Shown: one piece after another, positions 7,300-12,833 of the stretch
Layout: each line of letters begins with the position of its first letter
How positions within the stretch are numbered: the first letter of the stretch is position 1
Origin: JBGCDD01 sp045105075
GTDB taxonomy: Bacteria; Pseudomonadota; Alphaproteobacteria; Rhodobacterales; Rhodobacteraceae
Direction: 5' to 3'
DNA length: 12,833 bases
Assembly: GCA_045105075.1 (NCBI GenBank)
Contig: JBGCDD010000150.1
Coordinates: 1-12,833 of the forward strand
The notes under the pieces: generated by a model
Seen by the model: the letters and a program-made list of their open reading frames with translations, nothing else
Told to the model about the DNA's origin: nothing
The model's database searches: none
Made by a program: the position numbers and the translations under genes

Positions 7300-7413
7300 T
7301 CATTGCGATTTGAAAACCCCTGTTGGGTCGGCGACAACATGGTCAGGGTTGTCGGGCAGCGTCAAGAGCGCTTGCGCGATCATCCAACCCCGGACAAGCA
7401 CGTCAGAGGGCAT
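7300..7413 (-). CDS. Possible 37-residue leader ORF before trpG
   Basis: An ATG at 7413 opens a 37-codon frame ending with TGA 12 bases before the trpG start. A second ATG at 7383 gives 27 codons (MIAQALLTLPDNPDHVVADP, then TGVFKSQ). Codon choice resembles neighbouring genes moderately. I recognise no family. It is not a classical tryptophan leader peptide: only one Trp codon is present, just before the internal ATG. It overlaps the inverted repeats described at 7316-7354. It could be a real small protein, a leader that couples translation into trpG, or chance. Confidence 0.25.
   Translation of the reverse strand: MPSDVLVRGWMIAQALLTLPDNPDHVVADPTGVFKSQ
7316..7354 (-). promoter_or_regulatory. 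Inverted repeats in the trpG leader (attenuator-like or operator)
   Basis: A perfect 7-base inverted repeat pairs 7332-7338 with 7348-7354 (CGACAAC / GTTGTCG, 9-base spacing). Downstream on the trpG strand a 4-base-pair hairpin (7328-7325 with 7319-7316) runs straight into TTTT (7316-7313). A third pairing, TGTTG with CAACA (7339-7335 with 7325-7321), would exclude both. This is the geometry of alternative leader hairpins, but the stems are short. A dyad operator for a DNA-binding protein is equally possible. Confidence 0.3.
7336..7365 (-). promoter_or_regulatory. Candidate trpG promoter
   Basis: On the minus strand TTGACG (7365-7360) matches the -35 consensus at five of six bases. CATGTT follows after 18 bases (7341-7336) as a weak -10, three of six. 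It lies within the 7-base inverted repeat, so a repressor bound there would cover it. If this is the real promoter, transcription starts near 7330 and the alternative-hairpin model for the leader fails. Confidence 0.25.
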
Positions 7414-7449
7414 TCCGGGGCGCAGAGCAGATAAAGGAACGGAACAGGC

Positions 7450-9222
7450 ATGCGCGGTTTTCTAAGCGGGGTGATCTGGGGGACAGCAGTCTCGGCGGTT
7501 GGTGTTGGGGCGGTTTCGCTGATTGCGCCTTTGGCGCCGGTCCCAGATGTGGGGCAAGTTGCGGCGCTTTCCGAAGCGGCCGTGCCTGCCGATCAAAGCG
7601 GGGTTGCGGCTCCGTCCGGTGATGCGGATCTGGTCGAAGCGGCACCGTCATCGTTGAGCGAAACATCAGTTGCACCGCTTGGTTCTGTGGCCGACACCGA
7701 TCCGGGCAGTCAACCAGACGTCACCGAGACCGTCTCGGGCGTCGATGCGCCGGCCCAGCCCGATGCCATGCAAAGCGTGACGCCCCAAAGCGACAGCGAA
7801 CTGGCTTTGGTCCAACCTGATGCCCCCACAGGCGCGCCAACTGATTCTGTGCCTGACGCCAGCACCGAAAGTGCGGCCCCTGCGATTGTGCAGGACGAGC
7901 CGGCGGAAAACCCGGTTGAGTTGGCCACCAGCGAAACCGACGCACCCGCGATGGGCAGTGACATTGAACCGGCGCCGGGCGATCAAGCCAGCGCGCCTGC
8001 GATTGCGCCGTCAGACAGCGGAGCGTTGCCCCAGGTTGGCACCGCACCGGGATCAGCGCCGCAAACCGCGCCATCGCCCGACGCGCCTGAAACGGAATTG
8101 GCCGCATTGGCGCCGCAGCTTGAGGTTGGCACCGATCTTGCGCCACAAACGCCGACGGCACCGGCCGGGGTTGATGCCCCGACGCCAGCGGCTTTGCCTG
8201 AGATTGATACACAAACAGCAGCCGCGCCCGCGCCGGTTGTGTCGCCTGAAACCAGCCCCGCCGACACCGATAGCGCGACCCCGGCTGCGTTGCCCGCGAT
8301 TGACACCGCCACCGTTGCGCCCAGCGTTCCGGTGACCGCGCTTGATCCGGTTCAGCCCACCGCACCGGATGTGGCCGAAGCGCCTGCTGCACCGTTGCCT
8401 GAAAACACCCAACGTGTCGCTGCTTTGCCGCAGGCCGGGGCCGAGACCGAAACCACCAGCCCTTCGGTGGGCACGCCGGTGGTTCCGCTGACCGATCGCA
8501 ATGCGCAAGCTGCTTTGGCGCAGGATCCGGCGGTTCAAAACGGTGTTTCGCCGCTGTTGGCCTATGCCGTGGACTTCGAAAACCCCGATGACAAACCGCT
8601 GATGTCGATCGTGCTGATCGACGATGAAGACTCGATTGGCGCCGAAGCTTTGGCTGATTTCCCCTATCCGCTGACCTTTGCCATCAACCCGTTTGATCAA
8701 GGCGCCGCGGCCAAGATGCAGCGCCATCGGGAGGCCGGGTTTGAGGTGGTCGCGCTGGTGGATCTTCCGGCACAGTCGCGCGCGCAGGATGTGGAAGTGA
8801 ACCTGTCGGTTGGCTTTAATGCGGTCCCCGAAGCGCTTGCGGTGCTTGAGGGGACGGGCAGCGGCGTTCAGGGCAACCGGGCGTTGTCGGATCAATTGAC
8901 CGCCTATCTGGGCAGCACCGGACGCGGATTGATCACCCAGGGCAACGGGCTGAACACGGCTCAGAAACTGGCCTTGCGCGACGGCGTGCCAGCAGCGGTG
9001 GTGTTTCGCGACTTTGATGGCGCCGGGCAAACGCCCACAGTGATGCGCCGGTTTTTGGATCAGGCCGCGTTTCGCGCCGGTCAGGAAGGTGCTGTGATCA
9101 TGATGGGCCGCGTGCGCCCCGATACGGTCAGCGCCTTGTTGCTCTGGGGCTTGCAAGACCGCGCCAGCCGCGTCGCCCTTGCACCTGTGTCGGCTGTTTT
9201 GACCCAATCGGTGGCGCGCTAA
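7450..9222 (+). CDS. yibQ: YibQ-type divergent polysaccharide deacetylase, membrane-anchored with long Pro/Ala linker
   Basis: The 590-residue protein starts with an uncleaved-looking N-terminal membrane segment (about 5-28), so most of it is probably periplasmic. A low-complexity linker rich in Ala, Pro, Thr, Asp and Gln follows (about 30-360). The C-terminal domain (about 375-590) matches the divergent polysaccharide deacetylase family: SIVLIDDED (386-394), FAINPFDQGA, HREAGFEVVALVDLP, ALSDQLTAYLGSTGRGLIT, VPAAVVFRDFDG and GAVIMMGRVRPDT. The paired Asp at 391-392 matches the usual first metal motif, but the histidine-bearing LHLPM-like motif of the family reads VALVDLP here, so catalysis is doubtful. 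The family is often found near cell-envelope hydrolase regulators, but its substrate is not established. Start at 7450 has AAAGGAACGG upstream. The gene is divergent from trpG and lies between trpE and trpG as in Rhodobacter, but on the opposite strand here. Confidence 0.85.
   Translation: MRGFLSGVIWGTAVSAVGVGAVSLIAPLAPVPDVGQVAALSEAAVPADQSGVAAPSGDADLVEAAPSSLSETSVAPLGSVADTDPGSQPDVTETVSGVDAPAQPDAMQSVTPQSDSELALVQPDAPTGAPTDSVPDASTESAAPAIVQDEPAENPVELATSETDAPAMGSDIEPAPGDQASAPAIAPSDSGALPQVGTAPGSAPQTAPSPDAPETELAALAPQLEVGTDLAPQTPTAPAGVDAPTPAALPEIDTQTAAAPAPVVSPETSPADTDSATPAALPAIDTATVAPSVPVTALDPVQPTAPDVAEAPAAPLPENTQRVAALPQAGAETETTSPSVGTPVVPLTDRNAQAALAQDPAVQNGVSPLLAYAVDFENPDDKPLMSIVLIDDEDSIGAEALADFPYPLTFAINPFDQGAAAKMQRHREAGFEVVALVDLPAQSRAQDVEVNLSVGFNAVPEALAVLEGTGSGVQGNRALSDQLTAYLGSTGRGLITQGNGLNTAQKLALRDGVPAAVVFRDFDGAGQTPTVMRRFLDQAAFRAGQEGAVIMMGRVRPDTVSALLLWGLQDRASRVALAPVSAVLTQSVAR
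7550..8500 (+). repeat. Low-complexity Pro/Ala/Thr/Asp linker coding region in yibQ
   Basis: About 310 codons encode loosely repeated short units of the kind PAALPEIDT, PAALPAIDT, SAPAIVQDE and APQTAPSP. Among the clearest is the pair TPAALPEIDTQTAA and TPAALPAIDTATVA (about 8189-8315). The composition is acidic and Pro/Ala-rich and is likely disordered, a spacer across the periplasm. Such a region is expected to vary in length between strains. Confidence 0.6.
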
Positions 9223-9240
9223 AGCCACCCCTCGGGTTGG

Positions 9241-9253
9241 AAGCGCCGCTTTT
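9241..9253. terminator. Weak terminator candidate after yibQ
   Basis: The 52-base convergent spacer between yibQ and the cyclase remnant contains AAGC-GCC-GCTT followed by TT (9241-9253). Further out, CCACCC and GGGTGG can pair around it. The stems are short and the T-run is minimal. It is the only candidate end signal here. Confidence 0.25.
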
Positions 9254-9274
9254 GGATGCGTTGGGTGGGGCGCC

Positions 9275-9640
9275 TCAGTCTGGCAAACCGGCTTTGCGCA
9301 AACCGAAATTCAACCGCTCCATCGCGCCGGGGTCGCGGATCTGAACAATGGTGTTTGAGATCGACCAGTTTGGCGTATTGGTGCGGATCTGGGCGGCAAT
9401 TTCAGAGGCGATCTCGTCATTGCCCAGCAGCGCATGGGCCGCTGCGCGCCAGATCATGTTGCCGATAAAACCGGGGTTCAGCGCGGCGGCTTCATCCAGC
9501 TTTTGCGCCGCCTCGCGGTACCGTTCCTGTTGGTAGTAGGCCATGCCCAGAAAATTCACTGGCGCCCAATTGTAATGCGGGTTCAGCCGCATTGCGGTCA
9601 GCAGGCGGGTTTCAGCCTCGCCGGCGCGGCCCAGAAACAC
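9275..9640 (-). pseudogene. TPR-repeat fragment (3' part of the decayed cyclase gene)
   Basis: About 120 codons encode TPR-like helices: GRAGEAETRLLTAMRLNP, VNFLGMAYYQQERYREAA, LDEAAALNPG and AHALLGNDEIASEIAAQI, ending AGLPD. This matches the C-terminal end of cyclase-TPR proteins. The frame is open upstream only to a TGA about 80 bases before 9640. The apparent ATG/GTG starts have no Shine-Dalgarno, so independent expression is unlikely. Confidence 0.6.
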
Positions 9641-9700
9641 AAGGGCAGGGCCGAGACCGTCAAAGTGCTGCTGGAGGACGGCGAAATTTCAAGCGCGCGA

Positions 9701-10303
9701 TCAAAGGCGGTGAATGCCGTCTTGCAGCGCAAAGGCACCGCCGTCCGGTGGCGCGATTTCGAACTGCAAAATGGTGCTGGTGTGCAATGCGTCGACAACT
9801 TCGACCGAGGCGCTCAGGGTACCCCGCGTGCCGCTCAAAACGCCCTGCACCTCGCCCACGTCGAGACTGGTCACGTCGCGTTTGTCGCGCAGCTGATCGC
9901 GGGCTGAACGCGACAGCGCGATGCCACCGGGGTCGGCCAATGCCTCGATTCGCGCTGCGATGTTGACGCCGTCACCGTGAATGTCGTCGCCCTCAACGAT
10001 CACATCGCCCAGATTAAGACCAATGGGGAACGCCATATCCGACCGCTCGGACATCTGGTGCTTCCGGGAGATCGCGCAATGCGCGGTATCGACCACACTG
10101 GCGAATTCGGCCAGAATACCATCGCCCATTTCTTTGACGATGCGCCCGTTGTGGCGTTTCAGGGTCGGGGAGATTAGGGTGTTCAACACTTGATTAAACC
10201 GCGTGCGCGTGCCGGTTTCGTCCGGTTCGATCAGCGCCGAAAAGCCCACCACATCGACCGCCCGAATCGCGGCCAGCCTGCGTTGGACAACCGGTTGAGC
10301 CAT
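9701..10303 (-). CDS. Stand-alone class III adenylate/guanylate cyclase domain (5' part of the decayed gene)
   Basis: This frame still encodes a readable cyclase homology domain that would make cAMP (or cGMP) from the nucleoside triphosphate. The start region is MAQPVVQRRLAAIRAVDVVG; the first metal Asp is in AVDVVGFSAL, the second in KEMGDGILAEF. A GLNLGDVIVEGDDIHGDGVN block is followed by the Asn and Arg of VNIAARIEALADPGG, the usual transition-state pair. RDQLRDKRDVTSLDVGE closes the domain. The last roughly 45 residues do not belong to a cyclase domain and come from the deletion junction. No receiver, HAMP or membrane segment is present. The ATG at 10303 is preferred; a GTG at 10312 is also possible. 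A truncated but active cyclase is conceivable. Confidence 0.55.
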   Translation of the reverse strand: MAQPVVQRRLAAIRAVDVVGFSALIEPDETGTRTRFNQVLNTLISPTLKRHNGRIVKEMGDGILAEFASVVDTAHCAISRKHQMSERSDMAFPIGLNLGDVIVEGDDIHGDGVNIAARIEALADPGGIALSRSARDQLRDKRDVTSLDVGEVQGVLSGTRGTLSASVEVVDALHTSTILQFEIAPPDGGAFALQDGIHRL

Positions 10304-10361
10304 GGCGGGCACGTCCGGCGGATCACCCTAGATCGCAGTTGCAAAGCTGGCAGCGGGCGGC

Positions 10362-11873
10362 TCAGCGCGAATTGGTGCCGCCGAAACGGGCCGCATCGGC
10401 AGCGGCGCGTCGGATCGCGTTGGATTTGTGTACGGTTTCCTGAAACTCGGCCTCGGGATCGCTGTCATAGACCACGCCGCCGCCGGCCTGAATGAACAGC
10501 TCGCCGTCCTGAACCACCGCTGTGCGCAGCGCGATGCACATGTCCATGTCGCCCCCGGCGCTGAAATAGCCCACACCGCCGCCGTAAACGCCGCGCTTTT
10601 CGGGTTCCAGCTCGTCGATGATCTGCATGGCGCGGACTTTGGGTGCGCCAGACACTGTGCCCGCAGGCATGCCGGCAAAAAATGCATCCAGCGCGTCTTT
10701 GTCCTCGGCCAGCTCACCGACCACGTTGGACACAATATGCATCACGTGCGAATATTTCTCGATGATGAACTGCTCGGTGGGTTTCACGGTGCCAATCTTG
10801 GCCACGCGCCCGGTGTCATTGCGCCCCAGATCCAGCAGCATCAGGTGTTCGGCCAGCTCCTTTTCATCCGCCAGCAGATCCGCCTCGTGGGCGCGGTCTT
10901 CTTCCGGCGTGGCGCCGCGCGGACGGGTGCCGGCGATGGGGCGAATCGTGACTTCGTTGCCAAAGACCCGCACCAGAATTTCCGGGCTGGCGCCGATGAC
11001 TTGGAAACCGCCGAAGTTGAAATAGAACATGAACGGCGACGGGTTGGTGCGGCGCAAACTGCGATAAAGCGAAAACGGCGGTTGGCGGAACGGTTGGCGC
11101 CAGCGTTGGCTGGGCACCACCTGAAACACGTCGCCGGCGGCGATGTACTCTTTGGCCTTCAGCACCGCCGCGCGGTAACCTTCGGGCGTGAAATTCGACA
11201 CGGGCGGCGCGACATCTTCGGCATCCCCCAGATCGCGGGTGTCGGCGGGCATGGCACGGTCCAGATCGCGCACCGCGTCCATCACCCGTTCGGCGGCCTG
11301 CGCATAGGCGGCGCGCGCGCTTTGCCCATCGCTGACCCAAGCGGGTGACACCACGGTGACTTCGCCTTTGACGCCGTCAAGCACGGCCACAACAGACGGG
11401 CGCAACATCACCGCATCGGGCAGGCCCATCGGGTCGGGGTTCACATCGGGCAGATGTTCGACGTGGCGCACCATGTCATAGCCCAGATAGCCAAACAGCC
11501 CCGACGCGGCCTGAGGCAGATCGGCGGGAAGGGCAATGCGCGATTCAGCGAGCAGTGCGCGCAGGTTGTCCATCGGATTGCCGGTTTGCGGCTCAAACCC
11601 GTCGGGGTCAAAACGCGCCAACCGGTTCAAAGCCGAGGTTTCGCCCTGACAGCGCCAGATCAGATCCGGTTTGGTGCCGATGATCGAATAGCGCCCGCGG
11701 ACTTCGCCGCCGGTGACGGATTCCAACATAAACGCGTCTTTTTGCGCGCCCGTCAGTTTCAGCATCAGCGATACAGGCGTGTCCAGATCGGCGGCCAGCC
11801 GGGAATACACAACCTGATTTTCGCCCGCATCATAGGCGCGGGCGAAGCTTTCAAAATCGGGGGTCAGCGCCAT
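10362..11873 (-). CDS. trpE: Anthranilate synthase component I
   Basis: Converts chorismate plus ammonia (from TrpG) to anthranilate and pyruvate, the committed step of tryptophan synthesis. The 503-residue length is normal. The N-terminal domain has MLESVTGGEVRGRYS (49-63), the counterpart of the LLES tryptophan-feedback motif. The chorismate-binding domain shows AAGDVFQVVPSQR (245-257), PIAGTRPRG (312-320), EKELAEHLMLLDLGRND (337-353), GTVSGAPKVRAM (405-416) and GGGVGYFSAGG (431-441). No component-II fusion is present, unlike the rhizobial trpE(G). The ATG at 11873 lies 6 bases after the stop of the upstream foldase gene, so trpE is probably transcribed from that gene's promoter. No leader peptide or attenuator can fit there. 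It is separated from trpG by yibQ and the cyclase remnant. Confidence 0.97.
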   Translation of the reverse strand: MALTPDFESFARAYDAGENQVVYSRLAADLDTPVSLMLKLTGAQKDAFMLESVTGGEVRGRYSIIGTKPDLIWRCQGETSALNRLARFDPDGFEPQTGNPMDNLRALLAESRIALPADLPQAASGLFGYLGYDMVRHVEHLPDVNPDPMGLPDAVMLRPSVVAVLDGVKGEVTVVSPAWVSDGQSARAAYAQAAERVMDAVRDLDRAMPADTRDLGDAEDVAPPVSNFTPEGYRAAVLKAKEYIAAGDVFQVVPSQRWRQPFRQPPFSLYRSLRRTNPSPFMFYFNFGGFQVIGASPEILVRVFGNEVTIRPIAGTRPRGATPEEDRAHEADLLADEKELAEHLMLLDLGRNDTGRVAKIGTVKPTEQFIIEKYSHVMHIVSNVVGELAEDKDALDAFFAGMPAGTVSGAPKVRAMQIIDELEPEKRGVYGGGVGYFSAGGDMDMCIALRTAVVQDGELFIQAGGGVVYDSDPEAEFQETVHKSNAIRRAAADAARFGGTNSR

Positions 11874-11879
11874 GGCCGG

Positions 11880-12833
11880 TCACATTCCACCGTGGCCGGG
11901 CTGGCCCATTCCGGCCTGCACAGCATTCAAAGCCTGCTGGTCGATACGCGGGTTGGCACGGCTTTGCGCGTCGTTGACAAAGGCCTGAAACAGCGCATTG
12001 GCCAGCGATTGATCCACCTGTTGAGAAATAGCACGGCGCAAATCGCCCAGCTCAGAGGTGGCTTCGGGGGGCAGTTCATCGTCAAGGCGCACGATCATCA
12101 CGGCCTCACCACCAGTGATGATCTTCAGATCACCCTTGGACATTTCGAACACATCGACCAGAAAATTGGGCGGGGTGCCTTCGATAAATGCCGTGCGCAC
12201 CAGACCTTCCTCAATCTGTGCCGCAAGCCCTGCGGCGGCAAAATCCCCCGAGGTCGCCAGTTCGGGCAGCAACGCGGCAGCCTTTTCGCCAAGCGCGGCT
12301 TCGGTCTGGGCCACAACCCAGCCGTCGGTGACCGCACTGCGCGCATCGTCAAAGGGTTCGGGGCGCGGCGGCAGAACGTCGTCAAGACGCAGGGCAAAAA
12401 TGCCGCCATCGTCCAGATAAGAGATCGAGGGAAAATCCTCGAGCGTGACCGTGCTGGCGGTGCGGTTGAAACCGACATAGGCGGCGGCGTCCTCGGCCGC
12501 GTCCGGTGTCCAATCCAGCGTGTTCAGCTGCATGTCTGATTCTTCTGCCAATTCTTCGAGTGTGGCGCCACCGGCCAGCAGATCATCAAAGTTTTGGGCC
12601 TGCACTTCGATCTGGCGGCGCGCGCTGTCGCCGGCCAACTCGTCGCGCAATTCATCGGCGACGTCTTCAAAGGGGGTCACCCGCGCGTCGAGCACGCCGT
12701 TGATGCGAAACAGCGCCGGTCCCAGATCAGAGGGCAGCGGGCCGATGATATCGCCCGCCGCGGCGTCAAAGACCGCATCGGCGGTGGTGGCGTCAAGATC
12801 GCTGCGCTCGACGTCGCCAAGGTCTACGTCATC
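11880..12833 (-). CDS. ppiD: PpiD/SurA-like peptidyl-prolyl isomerase, C-terminal part (cut by window edge)
   Basis: The frame is open from the right edge to the TGA at 11880, giving 317 residues of a protein whose N-terminus lies outside. The first part (about 1-60: DDVDLGDVERSDLD, VFDAAAGDIIGPLPSDLGPA and LFRINGV) looks like the end of a parvulin-type rotamase domain, with the IIGPLPSDLG-type segment common in these domains. The rest is helical and acidic (PFEDVADELRDELAGD, FDDLLAGGATLEELAEE, FLVDVFEMSKGDLKI, GGEAVMIVRLDDELPP), as in the C-terminal half of PpiD. The tail ends in a Gly/Gln/His-rich GMGQPGHGGM. PpiD is anchored in the inner membrane with its domains in the periplasm, helping secreted proteins fold; the anchor is not in the window. 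SurA is the alternative, but the long C-terminal region fits PpiD better. Confidence 0.82.
   Translation of the reverse strand, partial: DDVDLGDVERSDLDATTADAVFDAAAGDIIGPLPSDLGPALFRINGVLDARVTPFEDVADELRDELAGDSARRQIEVQAQNFDDLLAGGATLEELAEESDMQLNTLDWTPDAAEDAAAYVGFNRTASTVTLEDFPSISYLDDGGIFALRLDDVLPPRPEPFDDARSAVTDGWVVAQTEAALGEKAAALLPELATSGDFAAAGLAAQIEEGLVRTAFIEGTPPNFLVDVFEMSKGDLKIITGGEAVMIVRLDDELPPEATSELGDLRRAISQQVDQSLANALFQAFVNDAQSRANPRIDQQALNAVQAGMGQPGHGGM

Larger units (their letters stand above)
9275..10303 (-). pseudogene. Decayed class III adenylate cyclase-TPR gene
   Basis: Family members with this architecture usually have an N-terminal class III cyclase domain, a TolB-like middle region and C-terminal TPR repeats, in about 550-650 residues. 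Here the cyclase frame (10303-9701) is intact to about residue 170, then jumps to a stretch ending FALQDGIHRL, resembling the end of the TolB-like region (FAVQDEI). It stops at 9701. A TPR-like segment, FDRALEISPSSS, continues in the next frame, and HFDGLGPALVFLGRAGEAE then continues in the third frame to the stop at 9275. Matching pieces in the right order in three frames, over little more than half the expected length, indicate an internal deletion and at least two frameshifts. A sequencing error could explain a frameshift but not the missing middle. It converges on yibQ and is 58 bases downstream of trpE. Confidence 0.72.

Noticed and set aside
7300..7413. Classical Trp-rich leader peptide for trpG
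   Set aside because: The short ORF has a single Trp codon well before the inverted repeat and no tandem Trp codons, so ribosome stalling of the usual kind is not supported.
8053..9228. 391-codon open frame on the minus strand
   Set aside because: It lies opposite the yibQ linker and deacetylase domain. The Arg/His-rich, Gly-rich translation has no family motif and is the usual long shadow frame of GC-rich coding DNA.
11454..12539. 361-codon open frame on the plus strand
   Set aside because: It is antisense to trpE and the PpiD-like gene, crosses their junction, and shows no recognisable domain; shadow frame.
1..12833. Mobile elements, CRISPR arrays, tRNA or rRNA genes, defence or phage genes
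   Set aside because: No transposase, integrase, regularly spaced repeats, cloverleaf sequence or defence-type domain was seen on either strand. The cyclase remnant has no flanking repeats that I could identify.

Overview
The window looks like chromosomal DNA of an alphaproteobacterium, most likely of the Rhodobacterales (Rhodobacter/Roseobacter group). The evidence is the GC-rich coding, an SOS box of the alphaproteobacterial GTTC-N7-GTTC type in front of lexA, and the gene order trpE - yibQ - trpG-trpD-trpC-moaC-moeA-lexA / comEC / gltX. From memory, that order resembles the trpE-yibQ-trpGDC arrangement of Rhodobacter and the trpDC-moaC-moeA-lexA blocks of other alphaproteobacteria. The species cannot be named from the sequence alone.

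Layout. At 1-350 (minus) lies the N-terminal part of gltX, cut by the window edge. Divergent from it, 429-2456 (plus) is comEC, a polytopic DNA-uptake channel. It ends in a 7-base tail-to-tail overlap with lexA (2450-3139, minus), which has a clear sigma70-like promoter carrying an SOS box over its -10. Upstream of lexA on the same strand is a tightly packed operon trpG-trpD-trpC-moaC-moeA (7287 down to 3242), in which each gene overlaps the next by about 4 bases. The 162-base trpG/yibQ divergent spacer (7288-7449) holds inverted repeats and a short leader-like ORF. At 7450-9222 (plus) is a YibQ-type divergent polysaccharide deacetylase with a long Pro/Ala-rich linker. Convergent to it, 9275-10303 (minus) is the decayed remnant of a class III adenylate cyclase with TPR repeats: the cyclase domain is intact, but the middle is deleted and the TPR part is frameshifted. 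Then come trpE (10362-11873, minus) and, 6 bases upstream of it, the C-terminal 317 residues of a PpiD/SurA-like periplasmic folding factor, cut by the right edge.

How the genes work together. TrpE and TrpG form anthranilate synthase, and TrpD and TrpC carry anthranilate on to indole-3-glycerol phosphate. trpF, trpB and trpA are not in the window. The operon continues into molybdenum-cofactor synthesis (MoaC, MoeA). LexA represses the SOS response and, by its own operator, itself. The trp genes are split: trpE travels with the foldase gene, while trpGDC travels with moaC-moeA. yibQ and the cyclase remnant sit between the two parts.

This is mostly conserved core genome. I see no CRISPR array, insertion sequence, tRNA, rRNA, phage gene or defence system, and I did not find a convincing undescribed system. 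No gene-free stretch exceeds 300 bases. The points most worth a second look are the leader structure before trpG, the cyclase remnant and the degenerate catalytic sites of YibQ and ComEC.
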